From: Cinclus cinclus
Lineage: Eukaryota; Chordata; Aves; Passeriformes; Cinclidae
Reading direction: 5' to 3'
NCBI RefSeq assembly: GCF_963662255.1
Contig: NC_085048.1
Location: 95,939,729 to 96,003,728, forward strand
DNA length: 64,000 nucleotides
Numbering within the stretch: position 1 is the first letter of the stretch; each line of letters begins with the position of its first letter. The notes under the pieces are model-generated. The model worked only from the letters and a program-made list of their open reading frames with translations. It did not search any database and was not told the origin of the DNA. Positions 1 through 39,900 of the stretch are shown one piece after another. Made by a program: the position numbers and the translations under genes.

Positions 1-28130
<28,130 letters not shown>

Positions 28131-29205
28131 GAGTAGTAAGAATGAACTTGTTCTGGGGGCCCGGTTTTTTGCAGAGAGCATTCTAAGCCTCCCTTGCATT
28201 GCTCCCCAGCTTTCCATCCTCTTGAGACACAGCAGCCCAGTGCCCTGGAAGCCAGGGGTGCATTCTACGAGGACAAAGCTGCTCTTTCCAGATGTGTCTG
28301 TCCTACCTGGACTGCCAGCACAGCCCACAGCTTGCAGGAAACTCTTCAGTGCTTCTGTGCTGCTTCAGGGCACCAGCTGACTACTTTGAATGCATTTGTA
28401 ACATTGTGACGGTGGCTGCATATTGAGAGAGTTTTATAACAAGCAGGGGAAGAAGGACAAGAGCAGAATTTAATATTGAAACCTATTTGTAATTCTCCAC
28501 AAATTGTTTTTAAAAAACTTCCCTCTTTCAAGGTGAGGTGGAATTCAAGTAGTTTTCATACTGTGAATTTATAGAAGGAAATACCAAGGTGTTCCCTACC
28601 ACAGACACATCCTGCACCTACCCCACGTTTTTGTAAGTCAAGTGGTGGCAGTCTGAGAACCCTCCTGTATTCTAATGACATTGATTTAATCCAAGAGGTG
28701 TATGTGTAAGTAGAAGTTTTATGCTTTCTGCCTCTTTTTGGCTTGCAAGCTAAACATAGGAAATATTTTAAAAGTCTGAGAATTGAGTGCCAGTCTCTTT
28801 TAAACACACACACACAGACACTGTCACAGCCCATCTCAGTTTGGGGAATCAAACATGTAATCAGCAGAGCTATATCTGAGCACAAATAGTGGGATTCTGC
28901 ACTGTCTGGTACGTATCAGCTTTCCTGAGGGCAAGTTAGATAAGCTACAACTCTGACATCCACTGCTTGCTGGACTCCTGCCTAAGACCCTCCTTTGTGT
29001 GTGTCCCTGTAAGGCAGAACTTGCAGCAAGGCAGACAAATGTCCTGCCTCTGGTGAGCAGGTCCAGCTGAAAGGTCACACAGTTCAAACCAGACGCACAG
29101 TTTTAAAGTCTCGGAGTCAAGTTAGGAAATTGACTTTTGTAGGTTTTTTTACAAAGCCTGTACCTGTATGACTTCCTGATGTCAATAAACAAGTGCTTGT
29201 GCAGT
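28131..29205 (+). other. COQ8A: COQ8A 3' UTR (end approximate)
   Basis: Non-coding stretch between the stop codon and the first good poly(A) signal. It contains a short (CA)n run at about 28804-28816. The 3' end is inferred from AATAAA at 29184 and a G/T-rich stretch after it; no transcript data are available. Confidence 0.7.
29184..29189 (+). terminator. Poly(A) signal AATAAA for COQ8A
   Basis: Canonical hexamer about 1.05 kb after the COQ8A stop, followed within 20-40 bases by G/T-rich sequence. It is the best-placed candidate for the end of the gene. Confidence 0.7.
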
Positions 29206-32095
29206 GGGCCTGCTGCCTGTAGCTGTGTTATCTTCCGGTGTGGGAATGGACACTCAAGTGTTTATCTGGGGGATAAACAGCAGCTGAGCAGAAGCAGCAG
29301 CTCCCAGGTCTCCTCTTACTGCAGGTGTTTGCTCCAGGAATTGCTACTGCACTTACCTGACCATCCACCTGTGGCCTGTTCATGCCATGAAATCCCTGGT
29401 ACTTTACTTGCTTTTTAATCTTCCTTTGTTCTAGTCACTCTGCTAGCAGTGAAGGAGAGGCTGTTGGAGTTGAGGCTTACCTGGTGCTCATGAGGCAGGT
29501 GTCTTTCCCTGGCAAGTGCCAGGTATTTATTTACCAGCAGTCTCAGCTGGTCCTACTCAGTTAAGAGAGCTCAGGAATACCGAGGTTGTCCAACCTTACA
29601 CTCCAGCATGTGTGAAATCCTGACGGCTGACACTTCAGAGGGAAAGAACAGGTAAGTGAGTAAGTGGTCTTGCTCAGGAGGGCCCTCTGAGAAACAGGAA
29701 GACAGGTTATGGTATTATCTTTATTCCAAAGTCATAAGCATAAGCCACTTCATTTAAGACTTTGTTGAACAAGATGCAGTGCAGTTTAATTCAAAATATG
29801 AGTCAGATTATTCGTAACCTCTTGAGAAGAGTTAACTGCTGTTCAGTGAAGTAATAGTTTTGCACCAAGCTGTTTATCAGTGTACAAAGTTACAGTAACT
29901 TTCCTTGTTTGGAGTTCTGATAGACATTGTTTAGTTTTTCTCCTTTGGATCTAGACCTTGCAGCTGTAAAAACAGTGGAGTTGTTTGAGCTGTTAAATGC
30001 TTATGTTTAAGTTTGAAAAGCAAAGTATAAAAAGCTGACAAGGGAATTAGATTAGGTGAGTTTCAGAGCTGATTTTCTGAAACTAAAGATTCAAGGCCAG
30101 CAAGTTCAGAGAACTTTCAAAGGTGGCAGAGTAAGCTAGAGCATTACAGTTCACTTTTCCAAGTAAGTGCTTGTTCATGTGAGCCCAGATCTTGTGTATA
30201 CCATGCTGGGATAAGAGTGTTCAACTCCTGGCAAACATTCCCCTTCCCAAGAGTGTTTGGGAATGACATCCAGCTGAACAGCAGAGTTGTTTTAGCATTT
30301 GCAAGAGGGTAGCAACTTGTAGAAGCTGAGATGTTGCTTTATTAGGAGAACTAATTGGCGCTCTCAGTCCCTAATTCTCCTGGCCTTGTGTATGCTCTGA
30401 AAACGTTATTAGTGGCTGTAGCTTTGGCCAGAGATTTGTGACAGGAGGAACTGCATGTCAGAGGAACAGCTGTGTAGAAAATGTGAGCTAGAAACTGGCT
30501 TCCAAGTCAGAGAAGTGACACTGTAGAGCGGGCAGGAACACTTGATCAGTGCCAGCCACTGCATTTGCTTGAACTGTGCTTGCAGGCTTGAGGATGTGAC
30601 TGTTACTATGCTGCAGGAAGCTTCTATGGTCTAGAAAAATCTCTTGTAAAAACATTTCTTCTTTGCACAGGGCAGGGCAAGCTGGATAGTAAAGCTGCCT
30701 CTCTCATGACAGTGATTTTCCATTCTTAAAGGATCAAGAAGAGTCAGGCTACCTCTGGTAGCAGTGATTTTCCTACCTTCTTTCTTTAGGCAACCTGGCT
30801 GCTGCATCAAAACAGGAAATGAATGCTGAGGAGCTGAACAGGAGGTAAACATGCAGTTCAATTTCTGCTTTTCTAATGCTCAAATCCCTGACACTACAAC
30901 ACCTATTTCCCAAGACCTTCACAGCTGTGATGTGCAACTGGACCCCTGGGAAATCAGAAATAACTTACTGATTGAAAAGTCAGAGCACAGAAACCAGGGT
31001 ATGTCCCAGAGCTACAGGAGCTGCCTCAAGAGGATGAGCCATGGGCTTAAATCCACATGAACTGGAGTGAAGGGCTGAGAGAGTAAACATTTTGACTGAA
31101 GGAGAGGGACAGGAATAAGGCAGCCTAAAGCCTGGGAAAAAGTGAGGATCATGGTGCCTGTTCCTGGAAGGGACTGTTGGCAGGCTTTGGTAATGGAAGA
31201 ATGCCCAGGCTGGCAGTTTGGGATCAGTAACAGCCCAGTCCTGTATTCCTGCTGCAGGGTGTGATTGAAGCAGGTACCGAAGCCAGGATTTACCCCAGAA
31301 GCACTAAGGCTGGAAAAGACATCTAAGATCATCAAAACCAACCCTGTTCACCATTTAACTATGTCCTTAAGTGCCATATCCCTACATCCTTTGAACACTT
31401 CCAAGGATGGTGACTCTACTTCCCTGGGCAGCCTCTTCCCACATTTCATATGCCTTCCTGTGAAGAAATTTTTCGTAATATCTAAACTTCCCCAGGCCCA
31501 AAGAGGCCATTTCCAACATTACACCAACAGGGGAGTGAATGAAGAGGAAGATGTACCAAGACTCTGGTACAGGGAAAATTCCAGGCTTACATGTGAGGAA
31601 GGGGTGGATGACAGGAAAGGGTCAGGGCACATGCAAAACTTCAGAGGTATTCTGAGATGTACTTAAAAGTGCATCAAGGTCAATGTGATGTTGGTAACTC
31701 AAGACTAACTAACAATCCAGCCTCTAATACTAGGACAGCTGAAACAGTTGATGTGCAACTACAAATGAAGCAGGAACACCAAAAACACAGACTACAACTA
31801 CCTCTTGCTTAGGTCATCACTGCACAGCTGACCTAAGAAAAAGGTCAGGAAAACTGTTAGTTCAATATAGCAAAGTATCCAGTAGCTTTGTATTTTCAAA
31901 AGGATGTGGTTATTTTTTCTGAAAGCTATTAAAGGGAATTTGATTCTCTCAGATACTCCTTTTCTTCGCCCTGTGCACTGGTGCAGATGTGTTAGAACCA
32001 GCATGTTGTATCTTCAAGAGCACCATCATTCCCCTTTCCCTTTCCTCCTCAAAGCTTAATGTGGAGAGGTGGGAAAAAAAGACAGAACATCTGCA
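29206..32095. other. Intergenic spacer between convergent genes
   Basis: About 2.9 kb between the inferred 3' ends of COQ8A (+) and CDC42BPA (-). It contains one antisense CR1 fragment (about 31303-31512). No open frame resembles a known protein and no non-coding RNA gene was recognised. Confidence 0.7.
31303..31512 (-). mobile_element. CR1 LINE 3' end (antisense)
   Basis: Read on the + strand, it shows the reversed CR1 3' terminus: 'ggctggaaaagacatctaag' followed by 'atcatc', then 'tttgaacacttccaaggatg', 'ctgggcagcct', 'gtgaagaaatttttcgtaat' and an ending in 'gaggccattt'. The order and spacing are those of avian CR1 tails, here diverged and 5'-truncated. The element lies on the - strand. 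Confidence 0.85.
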
Positions 32096-32113
32096 TTTCT
32101 AACAGTTCCCTGT

Positions 32114-32119
32114 TTTATT
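32114..32119 (-). terminator. Distal poly(A) signal AATAAA for CDC42BPA
   Basis: The + strand reads TTTATT, so the minus-strand hexamer is AATAAA, in the context 'ctgcaataaaacaggg'. It lies about 4.7 kb after the stop and is the last good signal before the spacer. Confidence 0.6.
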
Positions 32120-35100
32120 GCAGTACATCAAAGTAGGTTAATATTAAGTGTGTTACCAACATAAAATATTGGTGGTAAGTCATTTTTACATTGTTGACTG
32201 TTCCACCTTAAATATTTCTGTGCAAAAGAATCTACATCATTGTTCTGTAGCAGAGAATCTCTTACAATGTCCCCTACAACACTGAGGGCATTAAACAAAA
32301 GAGTGAGAAGAGGCAAAAAGCAGAATCTTTCCCCCACACGCACACTTGTCAGCTTTTATACTCTAAAACAAAAAAGTGATTACATCTATGCCATGCAAAA
32401 CTGTACAATAATATTACAAGGAAAAACCTAAAAAACATTTTAAAAATAAATGATATGAAACTGTCATACATAAAAAGGCAGGTATAGCAACACTGGTTTG
32501 TTTTTGGATTTCTTCCCTGTAGATGACTGTCGTAAATGGAAAATGAAAACAGGTTGTAGTGAGCTGCAGCTGGAATGGGAAGAGCTGGAATTCAGACTGG
32601 AAAGCCTGCAGCAGAGTGGCTTCTGGGGCTGTTTATCAAATAAACTGTGAACACAAAGTGCACAGAAGGGTGCACTTTATGTTAGTGCAGAAAAGTTGTC
32701 CCATTTCCTTCATGGAACAGACTCATATTAACAAAAGAACCCACAGCAGGAGTTGCTGTGTGCCACTTTGATTCTCAGACTAAGGCTCAGGAGCTGCGGG
32801 TACTTGCACTGCAGTAAGTTTTACCCTTAATGCATTCATTTAAAATTAAACAGCATTCATAAAATGGAAAAGAAACCTTTTTTTCCACCCAAGAGCATGT
32901 TTGTCCTGTCATTCAGGGTCTGGCCATGCAATACAACACAGGGCCAGAATCTGTTTCTGTGTTAATAATCCAACTGTTCTATTTGAAAATTCTGACACAC
33001 TGTGAACCAGCTAGGTGCAGATACACTACATTTCTATAAATAAGCTATGCTTTTTGAACCCTTTTGGTATGGCAAGACCCTTAACTTCCCTCTGCCATAT
33101 ACCTGAGAATAACACACCTGTGTTGTATCTTATCAGAATCAAATCAAAGAAAGAACATTCCTGACTCAGTCTTGAAACTCATTTAAATGGGCAAAATACA
33201 CATTCATAACAAGCCACAGCAATTAATGGAGGAGAAAAGAAGCAACTACTTCACCCCAGTCTCAGGAATGTTTTTTTGAAACCACCAGCTGTCTTCTACA
33301 GGCCAAAGGCAAGAGATAAGAGAGTACTGTAACCCTACTTTTGGGTTTATGAAACGTGGGAGGAAGCCACATACCTGTGTGTGCACACGTGCAGGGGAAA
33401 ACTATTTACCAAACCTAATCCATACTATATAACCTGAAATCCTTAGTAGCTGCCCAAATCTGTTCAGATCCTTGTTGCCATCAAAAGAGAGAAAAAAAAA
33501 CAAGGGCAAAACCCCAACAACCCATCTGTTCAAGCACTGTCAAAAATGCAAACACACACCTTCAGTCTCAGCCAAAAGGAAGAAAACCAAGCTAGATACA
33601 GATCCTGCATACAGAGAACATGTGCCACAGTCAGGAATTCAGGGGGAGATTTTAAGCTCCCAGAACAAAATGCAGCCCTCAACCTGTGAAGTTGAAGCAG
33701 TGCTACAGTGCAAAGGAGCAAACATCAAACCTCAGGAGACAACTGCCTTGGAGATACCAGTCAAGTGTCTTACAGTTCAAATGACCAAGTTACTTTTCCT
33801 AGCCCAATGAGTCCTTAGAAGGCTCAGCTGCAGTATGCATACCAACAAAAAGAGATGAGTGTGGTTTCAAATTGAGTCTGTAACCAAATGGTCCCCAAAT
33901 ATATAAAACTATTAAGTCCTAGGACAATTTTTCTCTTTTCAAATAAGTGATGTGGTCATTTGCTTTTCAACTGAGAGAACAGTTGCTGTTTCTCTTCTGA
34001 ACAAACATGTATAAAAATGCACAGGACCAAACTAGTGACTAAATAAATCCTAGAGAAGACTGCTGAGGCTAGGACATTGTGTAGTGTACAAACAGTGTAG
34101 GCCTGTGGAGCTCTCATCCTCTGAGCATAGTGTTGTAACACAGCTGACCTGTGCTCTGCCTGAAGATGCCAGGGGTTGGTATCAATAGATTGCAGGCACT
34201 GGAATGGAGTAAACACAGGGCTTTACTCAATTTAATTGCTGTGTGGTGGCTCTTTGGGTTCCATTTTCAGATAGAGCTTTAGCACAACTGTGGAAAAAAA
34301 TGTCCATGGAAAACGATCCTGTGACCTTCTCTCAGGGGACTGCCATGCAGGCTGCTCTGTCTTTAATGACTACTGTTTAAATGCCTTCTCTCAACATCAA
34401 AATAAGATTATTATTTAAATACAACATACAGTAAATACAAAAGTAGTCTGCAAAGGCTTTGAAAAGTGTGTGGACATGCTTCACCAAAACAAGGGAATTG
34501 TGGGGAAAAAGCAGTGGCTATACTTGAAGCAATATGCAGCCTTTAAAAAGAAGCTGATGTGTAATTTCAGTAATGCCAATAACGCCCTGCCTGTCCCTCA
34601 GAAATACATGAACTTTTCTGGGAGGAATTACTTTCAGATGCTTTACTGTTTGCTAAAGCTTTTAATTTCCAATGCCAGGCTTGCAAAAGTAGTAGGTTTG
34701 AAGTGAAAACAAGCAAGACAACCAGCTTGCTACTCTGAAATACCCAAATAAGAGAGAGACTGGCTTTTGATATGATGAGTTTCTACAATAATTTCTTGAA
34801 TTCCTGTCCCAAAAATAACACTGAATGAGCTTAAACTTGGATAAGTCTCTTGATTCAGAGTGAAAGAGTAATCTTACCTAGGAGACCCAGCATGATTAAA
34901 TGGATTAGATGATCTGTGTCTTGTTCCCTATGTCACGTTTACATCATACCTGGAAATTACTGTACATGGTTTGAACTTACCTACAACTTCTATTAGGGAA
35001 GACAGAAACTGCAAAACTCCAAACACCTCTGTGTGGGTGAAACTCTACATAACTGCTGACTGCAAGAATACAGAATGGTTTAATGAGAGCCATAACAAGT

Positions 35101-36231
35101 TTCTGAAGCCCACAAACCCCAATATGCTAAATACAAAAAAGCCCTTATATGTTTGAGTATGGTCATAGTATGAAGTCAGCAACGATATTACTGGGAAGAG
35201 AGGCTCATCCCGAATGAAAAGCACAATCTGCCTTGCTAACTAAAGAGAAGAGACATCTTCCTCTTACCATACAGCTGTGTATCAGTTTTTCATTTATTCT
35301 TTCAACTGGGCGACCACTTCAGCTTTTTATTTATTTTTCCAACTTCAGCAAGCTTTGCCTTCCACTGCAATACTTCCTGCCCTCCAACCTGCCCTGCTTT
35401 CGGAACCAAACAGCAGGTGAGCACATAGAAACAACTGCAAATTGCACAAACCCACAGCACAGGCAGGGAGCAGAGGAAAGCCAACCTTGCCAGTGCAGCA
35501 GTTGTGGGTCACCAGGCATCTCTGACTACTTCAGTGTGAACAGTGTGAGGTCAGTCTTCAAGGTTCGTTGTTGCTACAGTGACAGCAAAGCCAGCCACGG
35601 CCAGCTTTGGGCTAAGGGCACTCGTTTGGCTGATGTGTATTAGCAAACAGTATTTGGTAATGACAGTAGGAGTTTGCTGCTTAGGGATGGTCAAGAAGAT
35701 GTGGAAGACTGCTCCCTTCTGAGTCAAACCAGATCAAAGGCGGACCCAGGGAAACAGTTTTCCTGCTGAATCCAGCTGCACTGATGCCTGAATGCACCTC
35801 TCCTGTAGCTGCTGCAAGGCTCCAGCTCACGGGGTGCTATGCATGGAGCCAGGGCAGCCACCGGGCTGATCGGTGCCCGTGGCTGCTGGGACAGGGCCTT
35901 GCTGCCAATTGCTATCGTTTCTGAAAAGGATGGGGACTATAAGGAAAGTAGGAATTACAGCTTAAGTTCTGCTACGACCAGAAAGAGACAAGTGTTGTGA
36001 GAGCACTGCAGGGGCTATCCCGGCAGTGCAGCGAGCGCTGCACACACGGAATCTCTGTCCTGGGGGAGGTTTTAGCCAGGCCTCCAAGTCTGTAAATCAC
36101 CGAGCATGAAAACAGGGACAACACAAATCTTAAATTAAAGGCTCTTTAAATAAGCATCCATCTTCTGCTGCATACACAATGCTTTTTTTCTTTGAATATA
36201 TACATACGTATTTTAATCTAACATCTGCATA

Positions 36232-36237
36232 TTTATT
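36232..36237 (-). terminator. Possible proximal poly(A) signal AATAAA for CDC42BPA
   Basis: Minus-strand AATAAA about 590 bases after the stop, in an AT-rich patch. Use would give a short 3' UTR; this is a guess from position only. Confidence 0.35.
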
Positions 36238-36817
36238 TAAACTCTGTACTGTAGTAAAATATGCATCATTTTAATCAATAAGGATTTGCTGGCGACAATC
36301 AGATTGACATTCAAACGTGGTGGCTGAAAGCTTTTATGTGCCTCTGACATACTGATCATTTCCCATGGAGGGGAAGGGGTCTCTGTGCTACTTTTGTACA
36401 GTACAATGAGCTATTGTATGAAAACAAGATCCCTCTGAATTTTCTCTTGCTGATACTGGTCAGGTCTACTTATGCTACCTTTTGGGGAGTGGAAGGGGAG
36501 TGGGATAAATACGTCTTTAAAAATGAAGCAGCTGTAACCACAAAAATGAAACCAATACTAATACAAATCTACAGCATCTGATATTTACCAACACCCTAGC
36601 TTTGCTCATTTGCTGCTGTCAGATCTGGGGAGGTGAGGCAATGCCAAATGGTGCTGAAGGCGACCAGCTTTTACCTTCCTCTGTGCCCACTCCCAGATCC
36701 TTTTCAGACAGGGAACGGGAAGGATTAGGAGGATGAAGGTGAGAACTGGAGCAAGTGAAGGGGACAGCCATGGGGACAGCAAGCTGATGTGATGCCAAAT
36801 CTGAATGCTGAAGCAGT

Positions 36818-36949
36818 TCATGAGTCCCAACTCACGTGGTCAGAGCTCTCCAGGGAGAGGCTCTTGGTCTTGTGAGGAGAAACAGGGCTGGGAGGGCTGC
36901 TGAGGTTGGAGCTGTTCGATGCCGTCGAGTGTCTTGGAGAGTCAGAGTC
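36818..36949 (-). CDS. CDC42BPA: CDC42BPA terminal coding exon with stop
   Basis: It encodes [20 protein letters not shown], then [17 protein letters not shown] and a TGA (complement of 36818-36820). Acceptor CTGCAG at 36950-36955. The Ser/Pro-rich end is typical of MRCK alpha. Confidence 0.97.
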   Translation of the reverse strand, partial: DSDSPRHSTASNSSNLSSPPSPVSPHKTKSLSLESSDHVSWDS

Positions 36950-39900
36950 CTGCAGCCCACAGACACACAAGAACACCAGTAAGTACCAGGATAGCAAGTC
37001 TGGGGGTGACTGAGAGTGTCTCAGCAACAGGGGCTGGATTCAAAGGCCTCTGCAGATTTCGCATGTGTCCAAAAGTACTGAGGGATCTTTTTTGCTCACA
37101 GTTTCCAAGGAGACATGACATTAAGTGGTCAGGTCACTCTGCTTTAAGCAGGCATAAGTGATACTGACATAAGGATACAGCACCAGAGAGATTCTGGAAG
37201 TCTGTGTGTTAACAAGGGCTGCTTGGCCAGCAGAGTGTGCAGCTTCAGGCTGCCTGTGAAGATGCAACAGCTCCTGCCTTTTCACAGATTATGATCAAGA
37301 TGCTCTCGCACTAAAATGAGAAATCTTTGTGGCGTCATCACAGCTCCCTCTTCTATGTCAGCCCCAGGGCACCAATTCAAACATCCTATCAAATTACTTG
37401 GATCTTCCAGAGTACAGCAGAATGCAACTCTGAGCCTGAATTTGGGCTGACAGCTGCCTTCCAGCTTCCACTGGCAGGATACATTCAGTACCATGAAAAG
37501 CCTGTGTTACCTCTCAGTTTCACACTCCTTAGTAAGAAAATGGGAAAGTTGGGGAAGTTTTGAGGGTCAGCTTCAGATTGAACCCTCCCATGTAAAACAT
37601 TCTTAGCTGGAGGGACTGAGGCAGAATTTCAGTCCTATAATAATGACAGTCTCGACTGCACAGAATAGAAATTACTAAATCCAGTTCCTGCTCTAAATTA
37701 AATTATAATTCCTAAATTACTTTGTTAACTTCTGAGTACAACATGTCTCCTGTGAATGGTTGCTAAGACACCTTACACATCTTTGCACTTGAAGGTCAAA
37801 AGGAGTATCAGCACTTCAAGCTGTGATATGTCATTATCAAGCTGTTACTTTACTGGCTCGGTATTTGGGGGAGCCTTGCTACCCACACATCTCCAGGTAA
37901 GGAATGCAGAGAGCTTTTTCTGCATCTTAAATACCGGGACCAGAGCTGACACTTCGACCAGTCTTTTGTAGCTTGAAATACAGGAAATCCACCTCTCCAC
38001 TGTCAGCGACTCCCACCCACACTTGTAGCCAACCTCAAGACAGGATTGAATTGCCTCATCCTTATGGACACCCTTGAGATTTCCCCTCGTGCTGCTGTCA
38101 CTCACCTCTCGCTCGTAGTCCCTTGTGGGTGCATCGCTGCCTTGGTCCAGGCCCCCAGAGGACAGGGACCCGTCTGAGGGCGATGCCATGGGCTGGCGCT
38201 TCGCTCCGTAGCTCCCTCCCGAGAATTCCCTCCGCAAAGCGCTGCCGTTCTGTGCAGACGATCCTGCAGCAGGGGAATTGAACTGTGTTACGCACCCCAC
38301 TCAACACACTAGGAACTTGTTTAGCAGTTTCTCTGGCTTGTTCTGCTCTCCTGCAGGGTGTCCCAAGATCCCAAGCTCATGACTTGCAGGCTATGTGAGT
38401 CTTCATCTTGACTGCTGCAGTTCTTGTGGATTGTCCAGTCCCTCCCTTGGCATGCCAGTGTAAGAACACATTACTTCAGTCACTGTGTTCCCAACAAAGG
38501 TGCAGTTGTAGAAACAGCTGTGGTGGCTGCCTAATTCCAGTGGCCTCTTTCAATGAAATGCCACTCTTCCATTCCAGCAGCCAGTTCTCTACTGCTTTAT
38601 TTTTGCATTAGGGGCAAGAGAGGCATCAAGAGCTACACACAGCTCGGCAACAAAATTAATAACCATGGAGCTTGTGAACAACTTGCCACTAACTTAAAAC
38701 ACTTGAGCAGGAGCAGAGCAGCCCCAGGGTTAAGAATCTTATTTAAATTCTAAAATCAATTAAAAAGAATTGACAAATTACAAATGTGGGACTCTCAAAA
38801 GCACTCCCTGCTTATTCACATGCTCTTTTGAAAGCAACATAAAATACTCTGCTGGCCCTCAGCAGCAACGCAGTCAGCCATCACTTTGGAAAATCCTTAT
38901 CCAGCATGGACAGAGGCAACTGCAGGCAGCTCTTTCTGTGAAACACTTGTGCCCAGCCCCCAAAGCAACAGAGCTCTGTTTGCTTACGTGCTGCTAACCC
39001 GCTGCTGGCGCTCATGGACCGCCCTGGCTCCGTGCGAGATTTCGTGATCGACGGGATGCTGACGGAGCCGCTGAACACCGTCCGGCTCTCCTGGGGCCGA
39101 AGGTTCTGAAATGCACACACACACACACACACCACATGTTCACTTAGCCACCGCTGGCTTGACCTTGCAATTCTGTGCTGTAAGGCCCCAAAACACCTTA
39201 AACCCCCGACCTTACCAGAGCTGAGTATCTGGGCAGCAAGTCAGCAAAAATTGCAAAATAATATTCTGCAGTTTAGGCCAGAGACTGGCAGCACACGCAA
39301 CGCGGCAGTGAAGGGCTGAATTACATGGACATATGCAGGCAACTGAAAGAATACATGGAATAATTCCAGAATTTCCCTGAAAGAATGGTTTGCAAGCCTA
39401 ATTAAGCTATTGTAGCTTATATTTTACAAGTTACACTGCATAACACCACCTTTCTGAACACAAGCTTCTAAAGATCTCATTACAATTTCTCCTTGATGCC
39501 ATCATTTGTGCCATAATTGTATAAATTGAAACAACATCCAGGTTAAACCTGCTTTGCAGAGTTATGAGTAGATAGCGGATCAATCTGTATAGCAATTACT
39601 TATGAAATTCCAAAAGTGTTAACAGCATCCCTCCAAACCTACACTAGACGAGCCAACGTGAGAAACAGCCTCCTCTTTCCAGCCTGCACAAAGGGAAGGA
39701 CCAGAGCACATGCCATTGTGGTTCTACGTATTTTGATTACCACTCCTGTTTTGAATCCTGAGAGTTCCAGTGTGATTTTTCTAAATTAATCAGTTACTGG
39801 ACTGAAGTGGTCCTTTACTGAAGAGATAAACCACAATTTCCCTACTTGGATATGGCAGTTCCTTAAACATAAATTACCTTTAAAAGAAGGTGAAAGAGTA

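Larger units (their letters stand above)
32095..36817 (-). other. CDC42BPA: CDC42BPA 3' UTR, about 4.7 kb (end approximate)
   Basis: Non-coding, AT-rich stretch between the stop codon and the distal poly(A) signal at 32119-32114. Further minus-strand AATAAA hexamers at 35298-35293 and 36237-36232 could give shorter forms. No coding exon recognised inside. Confidence 0.7.

Noticed and set aside
31265..31666. 133-codon + strand frame in the intergenic spacer
   Set aside because: About half of it is antisense CR1 3' end, and the remainder resembles no protein I know.
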